Source: Erythroxylum novogranatense (taxonomy: Eukaryota > Streptophyta > Magnoliopsida > Malpighiales > Erythroxylaceae). Taken from it: a stretch of DNA of 64,000 bases. The notes under the pieces were generated by a model. It had not been told where the DNA came from, ran no database searches, and saw only the letters and a program-made list of their open reading frames with translations. Made by a program: the position numbers and the translations under genes. Positions 11,520 through 22,790 of this stretch are shown here, one piece after another (the stretch's first letter is position 1; the number at the start of each line of letters is the position of its first letter). The stretch covers positions 32,346,540 to 32,410,539 of the forward strand of contig CM057233.1 of the NCBI GenBank assembly GCA_029891385.1, given 5' to 3'.

Positions 11520-12844
11520 ACACAAGTATTTAACCTTTAAGGATGTCCACAAACAAGTTGAAAGAACTCCACAACTATTGTAGAGAGGGTTAGGCAATGA
11601 GTGCTAACTCCCTTAGAGCTTAAGTCTATTTATTATAAGTTTTATACATTTTAATAATTTTTAATTAAAATTTAATTAAATTGGCATAACAGAATTTTAA
11701 TTTTAATTATAAATAATTGTAAGTAAATACCAATTATGCCCTAAGAAGATCTAATATCTCATATTGATCCTTATTTATTAAATGCTTCATATTTGATCAT
11801 AAAGTTTCTTAAACTTTATTAAATACAACTTGATTGAATCACATTTCTCTTTTCAACATGTTCTTTATGTATAACGATTAGGTTTTCAAATATATTGTCA
11901 ATTGAGGCAAATTATAAATCATATTTAGGATTAGATAAACTAAACTCCTTTAATTTATCATTAATTCTCTAATTAAATAGTTTACATCTATAGATCAAAA
12001 TTGGCATCTAGCAACACGTCATAATCACTAAATTTTTATGAATGTTGGAATCATTTTAACTAACCTTTTGTATTCATATAATGTTACAATTAAATATAGA
12101 GCATGAAATTAATGTCTACTTTATTTTGAGTCCAATCATGTTAGTTCTCCATTATTATATATTAATTCAATTAATGACATTTGTAAACTATTTACAAAAT
12201 GTCATTCCACCTTAACTAAGGATTTTTGGAATCAATAATAATCGAGTACATCAGAACATTCTCCCTAATTACTTTAGTGTTATGAATAATACATTGATCA
12301 TTCAAGTACCTCCATGTAGTGCATGCTACATCCATATCTTTGACTAGAACAAGCTATAAGTAGTATCAAAATATAACAGCCCCTATACAAGATAACTTTA
12401 GAGATTTCAAGGTAAAGGGTAACTTATACAATCATCATATTGACAATTTTCATAAACATGTAATGTCTTAAATGGATTTCTCATATGGGGTCAATTTAGA
12501 AAATTTATTATGGAACAAGCACCCACACATTTGTCTAAATATCTCTATACTTTAATCTATGAGATCGTCTACTTCCTTCATAAGGAAAATACAACGTATG
12601 CTAGTCTTTTTATGCTCTATTAATGTCTAGTCTCAACAGAACAGTGACTATGAACAATTTAGGAACAGTACATGAATACAATATAAATGTCATAATTATG
12701 TTCGCATCATAATTCGTTAGCAATGTATATTTATTACATAGATATTATCATATACATTTGAATATGCATAAGGTAAGAAATGTCTTTCAAATATTTTATC
12801 ACTAAACTACAACTAACTGATGGGTTTTAAGGCATAAACCAATA
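11520..12844 (-). repeat. Ty1/copia LTR, 3' copy (element D)
   Basis: On the minus strand a purine tract GTAAGTGGGAGATTA leads into TTGGTTTATGCCTTAAAA, the usual polypurine tract and LTR start of a common plant copia group; the LTR's TG start has become TA. A TATA-like AT-rich stretch and a possible transcript start lie near 11600-11640. The left boundary is uncertain; 11520 is an estimate. Confidence 0.45.
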
Positions 12845-13082
12845 ATCTCCCACTTACACTAAGCCAATTATCTTAGTATCTTATACCATATCTCATATAA
12901 TGATCATGTTATTGCTAGACAGTTGTTTAGTGAGAGAATTCTATAAGATTCTCTATAATAAACATTTGCTTAAATCTTACAACTTTAATCTTAATTATGT
13001 CCCAATATATACTTGGATTTTTTATAATACTAAAGTCTCTAAACCAAGATGTCTACCATGTGATACATTCATTACTAATGCT
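12845..13082 (-). pseudogene. Element D pol tail (copia), remnant
   Basis: The last ~110 nt before the polypurine tract translate on the minus strand to a stop-interrupted GIRY*DNWL followed by a stop and the purine tract, which is the usual end of copia RNase H. Further upstream no frame survives. The remnant is cut at 13087 by insertion of element E and may resume after 34589, but I could not find coding there. Confidence 0.35.
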
Positions 13083-13087
13083 GTTAT
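13083..13087. repeat. Target-site duplication of element E, left copy
   Basis: GTTAT directly before the LTR start at 13088; the same five bases follow the other LTR at 34585-34589. Confidence 0.88.
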
Positions 13088-14045
13088 TGGTCTATTTTTT
13101 CTGCAAGTGCATAGAATCGTCATAGTATTAACACAACGAATATTCTAAAGTCGTCTCCCTCAAGGACCAATTCCTTTACCAGTCAAATTAAATCTAATTA
13201 TTGTATGTTATCATCTGCAAAAATTACTAAAAATGGATAGAGTAGGTTTTGATTGACCAATTACAAGTAAGTAATAACAAGACAAACAGAGAAAGGATCC
13301 AATTACTGATTTGGAAATAGGGGGAGGGTTCACCAATTGAAAGACGTATTCGAACAATATGAATTCGATTGAATGTAGTCTAAGAAAACTGTTGCACTAT
13401 TATACCCATATCCTTTCTCAAGGTACAAGTGAGTATTCAGCTAGAAACATCCATTTCTCAATGTGATAATTCCCTAACCAAATCCATTAAGCATAATCCA
13501 CTTTAAGTTCTCACCCCAGTTTAGATTATTTCTAACTCTAAATCTAAGATGTTCACCTTCCTAAGCATGAATCATGGTTAACTCTTCAACATACCCAATG
13601 ATTCCTAAACAAGCATCTATGGAGATCAAGCATAAAAACAATAATGAAGTTCAAGGAAGATGAATATAGCCCAGAAATTTTCATTAAAAACATTCAAACA
13701 TCCATATAACATCCATATCATACAAAGCTCCCGTCCAATAGGCTGCATCCCTCACCCTAAATGAGGTTTAGTTCCTGCACATTTCAACAAAATACATACA
13801 TACAAGAATGCTCAACATTTAGAAAGGGTAGAGAGAGAAAGCAACAGAGGAATAAGCATAAAAACTTCAAATCTTTTGGGTTCCTCCCAAAAATCCCCTT
13901 TCTTTTCCTTTTTGTTGTGCCTCCAGAAGTAGTTATCTTCCTTTTTTCGTTCAGCCCCCCCTTTTAGGTCTAAACAGTTGATATTTATAGTTCACACACT
14001 CCAAAAAAATTGACTTTCTGAAATAGGGGTCTGTTGGCCGCCCAT

Positions 14046-14222
14046 GTCCGTTAAACGGACTTGTGTGTCTGTTTAGCGGACCTTCTGGGGTCTGAAATGC
14101 CTTTTTGTCAGTTGATGTCTGTTAAACGGTATATGTGTCCGTTTAACGGACCTTCTTGGGTCTGAAATGCATTCTTGCCAGTTGATGTCTGTTAAATGGA
14201 CATGTGTGTCCGTTTAACGGAC
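14046..14222. repeat. Palindromic word cluster in the left LTR of E
   Basis: Six copies of the 15-mer GTCCGTTWAACGGAC (some with 1-2 changes), arranged as three pairs within a ~70-bp higher-order repeat. The A-centred and T-centred forms are exact reverse complements, and each 15-mer is itself a 7-bp-arm palindrome. Confidence 0.9.
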
Positions 14223-14258
14223 ATGGCCCATTTCAGAACTTCCACGCATTTGACCGTC

Positions 14259-14263
14259 CATTT
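14259..14263. repeat. Target-site duplication of element E2, left copy
   Basis: CATTT before the E2 LTR; repeated at 23681-23685. The uninterrupted LTR of E at about 34322 has the single-copy target, CCATTTGTCAT. Confidence 0.93.
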
Positions 14264-15121
14264 TGTTAAGTCAAACCAGACTTCACGTATTAAATAATTT
14301 TGATGACAAACAAAGAGAAATATACAAATGAAAAGTAGATGGACGCATGAGAAGTAAAAAAATTTGAAGGAGAAAAATCAGTCAAGTAAGAATCAATGGT
14401 TAAAAGGCATTTAAAGCTTTACAAGAGAAAAGGCATTTAAAGCTTTATAAGAGAAAAGCGGTGATACAAAATATCGACGGAAGAAAGAAACATCGGTTTG
14501 AGTTAGTTCTGAGTCAAACTGAATAACCGTTTCTTTCAAGATTCAAGAAGATATTCAAGAAATAGTTGAAGAACCCGACTATAAATAAGAGTCGAGATTG
14601 AAGAAGAAAAATTCATGAAACCTTGAATATTCAACTTTTGATTTTCAGATTATCGAGAGAAAATTGTGAACGATATTTCGAGTGAAGCAGTGTTAAGAGC
14701 ATTTCTATTGTAACAAGCTCTTTACTATTCTTTCAATTAGAAAGTGTTACAGATAGCCCAAGAGGCTAAGAGTAAAGAATACTTGCTGTAAAGAGACACG
14801 AGAGGCTCAATCGAAAGAATACTTGTAAGCAGTTGTAAATAGTGAAATCTCAAAAGGATATCTCGAGGATCGGGCGTAGCCCACGGTTTGGGGTGAACCA
14901 GATAAATTGTTGTGTTTTTCTTTCTACTCTCATATTACTTATATCGTAGTTTTCAAAATTAACAAAGTTTTTAAACTAGTTACTAATTGATTTACGATAA
15001 GTTTTTGAAAGAACAAGTAATTTCTAAAGGGATTAACGAAAAGCTTATCACAATTTAACCCCCCCTTCTTGTGTATCTTGATCATATTATTTTTCAATAT
15101 ATTAACGTGTGTTTCACTTCA
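14264..15121 (+). repeat. 5' LTR of element E2
   Basis: 858-bp LTR with TG...CA ends. It contains two copies of a ~27-bp unit with CATTTAAAGCTTTA...AAGAGAAAAG (about 14408-14460), a TATA box at 14580 inside a small hairpin (GACT...AGTC), and a pyrimidine-rich 3' end. The matching 3' LTR has three copies of the 27-bp unit. Confidence 0.92.
14580..14587 (+). promoter_or_regulatory. TATA box of E2 5' LTR
   Basis: TATAAATA in the middle of the LTR, in the context GACTATAAATAAGAGTC; the same box is present in the 3' LTR at 23131-23138. Expected promoter for element transcription; the start site itself is not visible. Confidence 0.55.
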
Positions 15122-15123
15122 AT

Positions 15124-15136
15124 TGGTATCGAGTTC
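15124..15136 (+). other. Primer-binding site, initiator-Met type (E2), altered
   Basis: TGGTATCGAGTTC lies 2 nt after the LTR. The first seven bases match the usual TGGTATCAGAGC site; the rest has diverged. Confidence 0.6.
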
Positions 15137-15175
15137 GGTGTTCAAGAATCACTTTAAAAGTGTGAATTAAAGAAA

Positions 15176-16400
15176 ATGGTGGAATCACACATGTATATTG
15201 TCAAGGAGCTTCAATCACTAGACCTCCAAAGATTCAATGGTGAAGACTACCACTATTGGAAGGACCGGATGAGATTGTTTATCGAATCTACTCACATTGA
15301 CCTTTAGGACATCATCAAGAACGGACCATACACACCGAAGATGATGATAAAATCCAATTCCACGAGAAAGATGGACACGGTGAAGTAAAGCAAGATTTCA
15401 ACTAAACTCCAAGCGCTAAATTTTTCGAGTTGTGCATTGAGCGAAGCGAGTATGGCAAAGTTCATGGATGCTACACTGCCAAAGAAATGTGGGATACATT
15501 ATCAATTGCACATGAAGGAACAAATCAAGTCAAGGAGTCCAAGATAAGCATTACGGTGCATCAAGACGAGTTGTTCAAAATGAAAGAAGAAGAGACCATT
15601 GATCAAATGTTCGAAGATTTCAAACAATTGTTAATGGGCTAAAAGCTCTTGGAAGAACGTACAACAATCAAGACCATGTTCGAAAGATTTTGAGGAGTGC
15701 GCCAAAAGATGGAGACCCAAAGTAATCATTGACAAGAAGCCAAAGACTTAAGCGCATTAAAGCTTGATGAATTGCTTGGATCATGAAGATACATGAAGTA
15801 GAGCTTGATGCGTAAGATAAGCCCAAGAAAGAGAAGTCCATAAGCGCCAAAGCGGTCAAAAAATCACAAAATCCAGAAGAAAAGACAAAGAGGAATACAT
15901 CAAAGGCATTAAAGATTGAAGAATCAAAGGATGATGATTCCAAAGAAGTCGAATCAATCAAGTAATGAAGACGATGAGCTATCTTTCATTTCAAGAAAGA
16001 TAAGAAGAATGTGGAAAAAGAAGTCCAAAGGAAATTCAACATTCAGAAGGAATAGCGGCAAAGACGATGGAAAAATCGAGAAAGCATCTATTACATGTTA
16101 TGAATGCAATAAGCCGGGACATTACAAGTCCGAGTGTCTAATGTTGAAAAGACAACCCAAAAAGAGTAGGGATAACAAGAAAAGCATGAGGGCAACGTGG
16201 GAGGATCTGGATTCATCAGAATCAGATACAAGCTCAGAAGCGTCAGAACATGCTAACATATGTCTGGTAGCTGAAGAAGAAAGTGATGAAGAGGTAACTT
16301 CTAGCTATAATAATATACAAGATGCATACTCAGAATTGTTAGAGGATTCTCATGCTATTCTGAAATAGTACAAGCTGTTGAAGAAGAAATATGTAGAAAA
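15176..16400 (+). pseudogene. E2 gag (broken)
   Basis: Copia gag of the UBN2 type. The ATG at 15176 opens a frame with RFNGEDYHYWKDRM, characteristic of the N-terminal gag domain; a TAG at about 15307 replaces an expected Trp (HIDL*DIIKNG). After frameshifts the frame resumes at 15430-15642 (GCYTAKEMWDTL, DELFKMKEEETIDQMF) and at 15916-16368, where the zinc knuckle CYECNKPGHYKSEC (16096-16137, CX2CX4HX4C) is intact and followed by an acidic Ser/Glu-rich tail and a coiled-coil-like stretch. The knuckle would bind packaged RNA. At least three frameshifts separate the pieces. Confidence 0.85.
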
Positions 16401-16779
16401 CCTCAAACATACTCATGAGATAGAGTGAGAATATAAGTCCGAGAAAGCAAGTTGAGGAACTGAATAACAACAAAGTTATAGATAGATCAGAAGAGATTAA
16501 ACAGCTTGAAGCGAGAATCAATAATCTCTCGATTGATCTAGCTAAATTTACTGAGATAGTACAAAAAGATGAATGAAATGCTAGGAAAATGCAGACATCC
16601 GAAAGTGATAAAACTGGATTAGGGTTTACTAAAATAAGTCCCAAAGATTACGTGAAATCAATTGTTCAAAAGATAAGAAAAATATCAATCGGAGTTTTCA
16701 AAAGGTCATCAACGTTTTCATTCTACTTCTTATTATCATTCATTACACCATACTAACCCTAAAGGACCCAAGAGAATCT

Positions 16780-17960
16780 GGGTACCTAAAAATAAGATAA
16801 TATCTCCTACAGAAATCCTTCTTTGGAAGAGTCAGCAAGCACCATTGGTATTTGGACAGTGGATGCTCGCGTCACATGACGGGAAAAAGGTCTATGTTCC
16901 TAGATCTTCAGTACAAGAAAGGAGGTTCGATAACTTTTGGAGACAACAAGCAGGGCAAGATAATCGGGATTGGTAAGATTGGTAAGAATTCCCATGCATG
17001 CATTAACAACGTACTTCTAGTTGATGGTCTAAAGCATAACTTGATAAGTATTAGTCAATTATGTGATTCTGGTTTTGAAGTTATATTCAACCAAAACTTT
17101 TGTGAAGTCAGAAACAAAGATGGTTCTATCTTCTTTTCGGCCGAAAGACGAAACAATCTTTACAAAATTGATTTAGACGATTTTCAGTCTCAAAATATTT
17201 CATGTGTTTTATCTACTGAAGAAGAAAGACTGATCTGGCATAAAAAACTAGGTAATGTCAGTTTTAAACATATTTCAAAACTTTTGAAACATGATTTGGT
17301 AAAAGGTTTGCCACAAATTTGTTTTGACAAAGATTTCTTTTGTGAAAGTTGTCAGAAAGGGAAACAAGTTAAAACCTCTTTCTCTTCAAAACATTTCGTA
17401 ACTTCATCTAGACCACTAGAGTTGTTACATATGGATTTATTTGGTCCAACAAGGACAATAAGTCTTGGTGGAAAGAAGTATGGACTTGTCATTGTTGATG
17501 ATTTTATAAGGTTTTGTTGGATACTTTTTCTGGCACATAAAGATGAGTCTTTCAAGTGCTTTAGAAACCTTTCCATGAGATTACAGAATGAAAAAGGAGT
17601 GATCATGGTGGAGAATTCGAGAATGAGAAATTTAGAGTATTCTGCGAAGAAAATGGAATTTTCCATAACTTCTCTGCCCCAAGGACTCCGCAGCAGAATG
17701 GAGTTGTTGAAAGGAAGAATAGGACGATTCAAGAGATGGCAAGAACAATGCTGTGCGAGATGAATCTTCCTAAATATTTCTGGGAAGAAGTCATCAATCA
17801 AAGATGCCATATTCGAATAGAGTGTTCTGCGACCAATATCAAGAAAACTCCTATGAGTTGTGGAATGGAAGGAAACCAAACATTTCTTATTTCCATCCTT
17901 TCGGTTGCAAGTGCACTATTCTCGAACACAAAGGAAGTTCGGACAAGTTTGATGTAAAGA
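16780..17960 (+). pseudogene. E2 protease and integrase (broken)
   Basis: The aspartic protease begins near YLDSGCSRHMTG, with catalytic Asp at 16855-16857 and motif DSG intact. The pre-integrase region ([22 protein letters not shown]) follows, then the integrase zinc finger (HKKLGNVSFKH, CESCQKGK) and the first core Asp in LLHMDLFGPT. A frameshift near 17590 removes the second Asp from this frame; the continuation (PQQNGVVER-type region, WEEV) is readable in other frames to about 17960. Copia order, with integrase before RT, is clear. Confidence 0.85.
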
Positions 17961-18159
17961 CACTTTCAGAATATTTCTAGGTTATTCTCTCACCTCAAAG
18001 GCATTTAGAGTCTACAACCTCACCTCAAAACTATTGAAGAAACTATTCATGTCAAGTTCGATGATAGCTCTCAACCCAATAAGGAAGAGGAATCAGATAA
18101 TGATGTTATAGTGCCTTTGATTTGAGTACAAAGAAGTATCTTCATCGAAACACTATATG

Positions 18160-19795
18160 ACTAAAAGAAAGACATTTCAAGAATTTGGAGTTAAAGAAAG
18201 ATCGAGATACAAAAGTTCTCATCCTAAAGAGTCAATTATTGGAGAAACCTCGAAGGTGTTGAACAAGGTCCAAGTTCGTAAGAGAAGCCAACGTGGCATT
18301 TATATCCAAGTAGAACCTAAGAAGATTGATGAAGCTCTAAAAGATGAAGCATGGATACTAGCTATGCAAGAGGAGTTGAATCAATTTCAGAAATAAAGTC
18401 CGTCCTTAAATCCTAAACCGAAAAGAAATCCATTATTGGTACTAGATGGGTATTCAAAATAAACTAGACGAATCGGGAAAAGTAAGTCGAATAAGGCAAG
18501 ATTAGTAGCACAAGGCTATAATCAGAAGAAGGAATAGACTACAATGAGACATATGCTCCAAGAGCAAGACTTGAAGCAATAAGGATCGCTTGCATATGCG
18601 GTTTCCTATGACATAAAGCTTTTTCAGATGGATGTAAAAAGTGCATTTCTGAATGGTTTTATTGATGAAGAAGTCTATGTTAAGCAACCTCCCGGATTTG
18701 AGGACATAAAGTATCCAGATCATGTCTACAGACTTCATAAAGCCTTATATGGATCAAACAGCCCCTAGAGCATGGTATGATCGTCTGAGTTCATTTCTTA
18801 TAAAAAATGGATTTACTAGAGGTAAAGTAGACAAAACTCTTTTTAGGAAGAACTTGAATAATGATTTCATTATTGTGCAAATTTATGTTGATGATATTAT
18901 TTTTGGTGCAACTTCAAGAAGGTTATGCATGAGTTTTGAAAATCTGATGAAAAATGAATTTGAGATGAGCATGATGGGTGAGTTAAAATTCTTTCTTGGA
19001 TTGCAAGTAAAGCAAACTGAGGATAAGATTTTTATCCATCAACAAAAATATCTTAAAGAATTGTTGTCTAAGTTTGATATGTGCAATGTTAAATATATGT
19101 CTACCCCGATGCATCCTTCAAACTTGTTGTCAAAAGACGAAAGTGGTAAGAAGGTGGATCAAACCCTATTTAGAGGGATGATTGGTTCTTTGCTTTATCT
19201 TACAACAAGTAGACCTGACATTCTATTCAGTGTATGCTTGTGTGCAAGGTTTCAAGCCGATCCTAGAGAATCTCATTATATTGCTGTAAAACGAATTTTG
19301 AGATATCTCGCAGGTACTACTGATCTTTGCTTAATGTATGAGAAAGGTAAAAATTTCAGGTTGAATGGATATTACGATGCGGACTATGCCGGTGATAGGA
19401 TCGAAAGGAAGAGCACGAGTGGTGGCTGTCACTTTCGACCAAACACGTGTCATGGTCAAGCAAGAGACAAAGCTCGATTGCATTATCAATCGCCGAAAGT
19501 TGAATATATATCGCATGAAGTTGTTGTTCACAAATATTGTGGATCAAGTATCAATTAGAGGACTACTCAATACAAGAGGAAGAGATTCCAATATATTGCG
19601 ACAACACGGCGCCATCGACTTGTCAAAGAATCCAATTCAACATTCAAGGGTAAAGCACATAGAAGTCGACATCATTTCTTGAGAGATTACGTTCGTAAGA
19701 AAGTCGTCTACCTACAATTCAGAAACGAATATCGGTGGGCGGATATCTTCACAAAACCACTAAGTGAAGATCGCTTAAAGAAATCGACGTAACCT
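18160..19795 (+). pseudogene. E2 reverse transcriptase and RNase H (broken)
   Basis: The RT N-terminus at about 18300-18400 (EALKDEAWILAMQEELNQF) is followed by a stretch with many stops in all frames (18400-18720), then a good frame from 18722 with PRAWYDRLSSFL, active site YVDD (18884-18895), ELKFFLGLQVKQ, MIGSLLYLT and RPDILFSVCLCARFQ. RNase H follows (YYDADYAGD, RKSTSGG), then in shifted frames KHIEV and WADIFTKPL up to about 19790. The RT active site itself is intact, but several frameshifts make the gene inactive. Confidence 0.87.
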
Positions 19796-19810
19796 CAATA
19801 TGGTGATGGT

Positions 19811-20090
19811 TACGGACCACTCATCCTGGTTTTCATAAAAACAAGGCAGAGCATGACGGAGGAGTTAAACGGACCATTCATCCGGTTTCTCATAAAGACA
19901 AAACAGACAGACGGAGGAGTTAACGGACCATTCATCCGGTTTTCATAAAGACAAGAGGCAGACGAGCGGAGGAGTTAATGACCATTCATCTGGTTTCTCA
20001 TAAAGACAAAACAGACAGACGGAGGAGTTAATGCACCATTCATCCGGTTTTTATAAAGACAAGACGGTGGAATGGTGGAGTTAACGGCGT
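19811..20090 (+). repeat. Tandem repeat between pol and third ORF of E2
   Basis: Five imperfect copies of a 54-58-bp unit containing CGGACCATTCATCCGGTTT and CATAAAGACA, alternating with GGAGGAGTTAA. Adjacent units differ by small indels and alternate between two spacer types. It lies in the region expected to be untranslated. Confidence 0.85.
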
Positions 20091-20499
20091 TAGATTTGTT
20101 TCAGATATAAAACTTCTTTCACAAGAAAAAGTTTTAGAGGGAAAAAGCTGTCAGATCATCGAGAAGTACAATAGTTCTAGAATTCGCTATAAATTTCCTA
20201 AAACTAATTTTTGGGATTTCTACCGAATTCAGAAATAGCTAGTTCTCTTAAATCTCTCTGAAAATTTCTTCAAGCAAGTTCCTACTCAATCAGAATCAGC
20301 AAGATGAATGTCAAGCCCATTTTGCGAGTTGATCCAGATCGGGCTTGGGAAGATTGGTAAACTTCAAGAACTAAGAAAAGAACAGATGGATATAAATAGG
20401 AGATAATAGCGGCGAGGTTGGAGAAACTTCTTTCAAGTACGAGATGAAGTCTATCTCCAAGAAGTTTATGAGTTCGGAAGAATACTAAGTCGAGAGACG

Positions 20500-22627
20500 A
20501 TACAATCGTGTCGTATGTAGACACACACTGTTATAAGAACGGCGATTTCATCAAGAAAGTCACCGAATGTCCGATGGATGGAGTTCAACTCACTAATATT
20601 GCAAAATGGATGACTAAGCTTAAGATGAACGAAGATGAAGTTAGTTGTCAACTTTATGGTCAAAATAACCCAACTGAAAGGAGAGCCTCTTGGCTGGTAC
20701 CAAAGGCAAGGGTATTGCTCGCGGTTCTATGTGATCGTGTTTTACCGAGAATAGGTCACGACATCGTGTCACTACCTGGATGAACAATGTATTCTTCATC
20801 TTCGAATCATCACCCAATAGATTTACCATATTTGATTTATCAAGACATGGTAAAATCAATAAAGGATACAAACACTTGTCCTTATGGGATGTTGTTGACA
20901 AGAGTGTTCAGAGAATCGGCATCGATTGGATCGGGGAATTAGACAGAAGATATCATTAAAAGCTATATAGATTCAACATCTATTGCTAAATGGGTCCGAG
21001 ATTTTCGACGTAAAAGGAGCAGAATCGCCAAGCAAAGCAACAATTGAGGGGAGCGATATCAAGAAGTCTTCTATGAAGGAAACAGGATCACATTCTCGTG
21101 AATCAAAGTCGAGAAGTGTTCAATTTTTGAATCGGTGACTTGAAGCGTAAAGGAACCACTCTTGAGTGACATTCCAAAGCAAGCAAGAAGGTCACCCAGA
21201 GTGAAAACTGCAATGTAAAGAAGCTACCAATCCAGAGAATCAAGTCAATCAAAGCATTCGAATCGCAAAGATCAAAGCTACAAAGTCGCTGACGCCAATC
21301 CTTGAAAAGATTGAAACTCGCCTCAAGGAAGTGGAGGAAAAGGAAAGAAGAACGAAAAGAAAAAACGAACCTAAAAAGTCACCAAGGGGAAAGAAAATGA
21401 GTACGACAAAAGAAGGAAGTCCAACAACAGAAACAAAGTCTAAGAAGGTAAGGCAAGAAAAGACTGTTGTTGATACTACAGAAAAGTCTATTGTTGATAC
21501 GGTTGATATTGCTGAAGTAAATATGGAAGTCAATTATCGTAATCTTAAGGATACTCACAATGTCCTTGATAATCCAATTTTTGAAGAAGTAGTTTCTACT
21601 ACTTTTCAGTCTTCACTTATTCGCAAGCAAATTGCTACACATGTTATGGGACAAAAGGTTACTCAAAAAGTCTTGAGTGTGATGACTAATGTTCCATCCA
21701 AATATTTAACTTTTCAAAGAGAAAGTTGGGAACCTGATTGGTTGTCATAGAGGAGAAGAAGACCAAATCTGTCATCATCCGAGACAAACCAAATAGATTT
21801 GTGAAAGCCTTCTTCAAATCGGTTGAATTTGATAAAGATTCTACATCTGTTGGATAGGGGTTACAAAATTTCTATGATCAATCAAGAGAGTTGAAGAGAA
21901 CCATATCCACCAGAGCCAGTTGGAGAGTGTCTTACTTTTTATCCAATCATCGACAAGATCAAGAATCAAGGTGGTACCTGATTTACAACCACCAAATTTT
22001 GTTGAACGCAAGTGTGAAGAGAAACTGAAGCTGAAAGTTCAACCAGAACCAGTTTTGGATGACATGACTTCTGATCAGATTGCAGAAGCAGTGCAATTGA
22101 TTGATGAAGCATGTGAAGAGAAAAGAAGTGGAAGTTATATCTGCATTTATCAAGATCCAGGAACAAGCCAAACTAAGGCTACAGCAGATGATCCACAGGG
22201 AGACACTATCAGAAAGGGTCAGTATAGTTCTCTTCTGATTGGCAACATAAAATGCTCTTATAGTATTTTACAGAACATTCTGCAAAATCAACCTCTGTGG
22301 GAGATCAACTCAGTTGCAGAAGCTATGCCTTGGCTTGGAAGCACATTTTAACGTATACTTGATTCCTATGATCTTGATATTCCTGATCAAGCTGTATATG
22401 TTCCTCCGCCTCTCCTACAAATTATTGAACCACATGTCTCAAACGTGGAAGCTTATACAACAATAGTTGCTGTTTTTGACAGACAAATTGTTGAGACAGA
22501 ATCCTCGACTGCAGCTGAATCATTGACTTTAAAGAAACAAGTTCAGAAACTTGATAAGGATATGAAGAAGATTAAGAAGATCTTTGAAAAAGTTGGTGAA
22601 ACAGTTTGGGAAATAATTTTTGATTAA
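20500..22627 (+). pseudogene. E2 third ORF (SIRE-type 3' ORF), broken
   Basis: Coding-like sequence downstream of pol. The first part (20508-20783) includes RRASWLVPKARVLLAVL; after a frameshift it continues with IDLPYLIYQDMVKSI and CPYGMLLTRVF (to about 20930). These segments recall the 'putative plant transposon protein' domain found in 3' ORFs of plant retrotransposons. The middle (21331-21750) is very Lys/Glu-rich, and the last pieces (21920-22351, 22445-22627) end in a heptad-like coiled coil (LKKQVQKLDKDMKKIKKIF). The role of such ORFs is unknown; 'envelope-like' is a label from position only. I see no signal peptide or clear membrane segment. At least four frameshifts. Confidence 0.6.
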
Positions 22628-22777
22628 TAACAAATAGGGGAGAAGGAAGAATGAGAAGGAGAATCAATTTGAAAGGAAAAGCGTAAGAAATTTTGAAAGC
22701 GAAGTTATTTTGATTTATTCATACTTCAGATATTTGATACCTTTCATATATCTCTATTTCACAATATTTGTTATCAT

Positions 22778-22790
22778 CAAAAGGGGAGAA
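22778..22790 (+). other. Polypurine tract of E2
   Basis: CAAAAGGGGAGAA lies immediately before the 3' LTR start TGTTAAGTC; expected primer for plus-strand cDNA. Confidence 0.85.

Larger units (their letters stand above)
13088..14263 (-). repeat. 3' LTR of element E, left portion
   Basis: Starts TGGTCTATTTTTTCTGC, the same as the other LTR at 33181, and runs collinear with it. It is interrupted at 14263 by element E2 and continues at 23681. It includes the palindrome cluster 14046-14222. Confidence 0.92.

Noticed and set aside
14046..14222. Regularly spaced palindromic repeats resembling a CRISPR array
   Set aside because: Repeats are only 15 nt, alternate in orientation, spacers are themselves repeated, and the context is a eukaryotic LTR with no cas genes.
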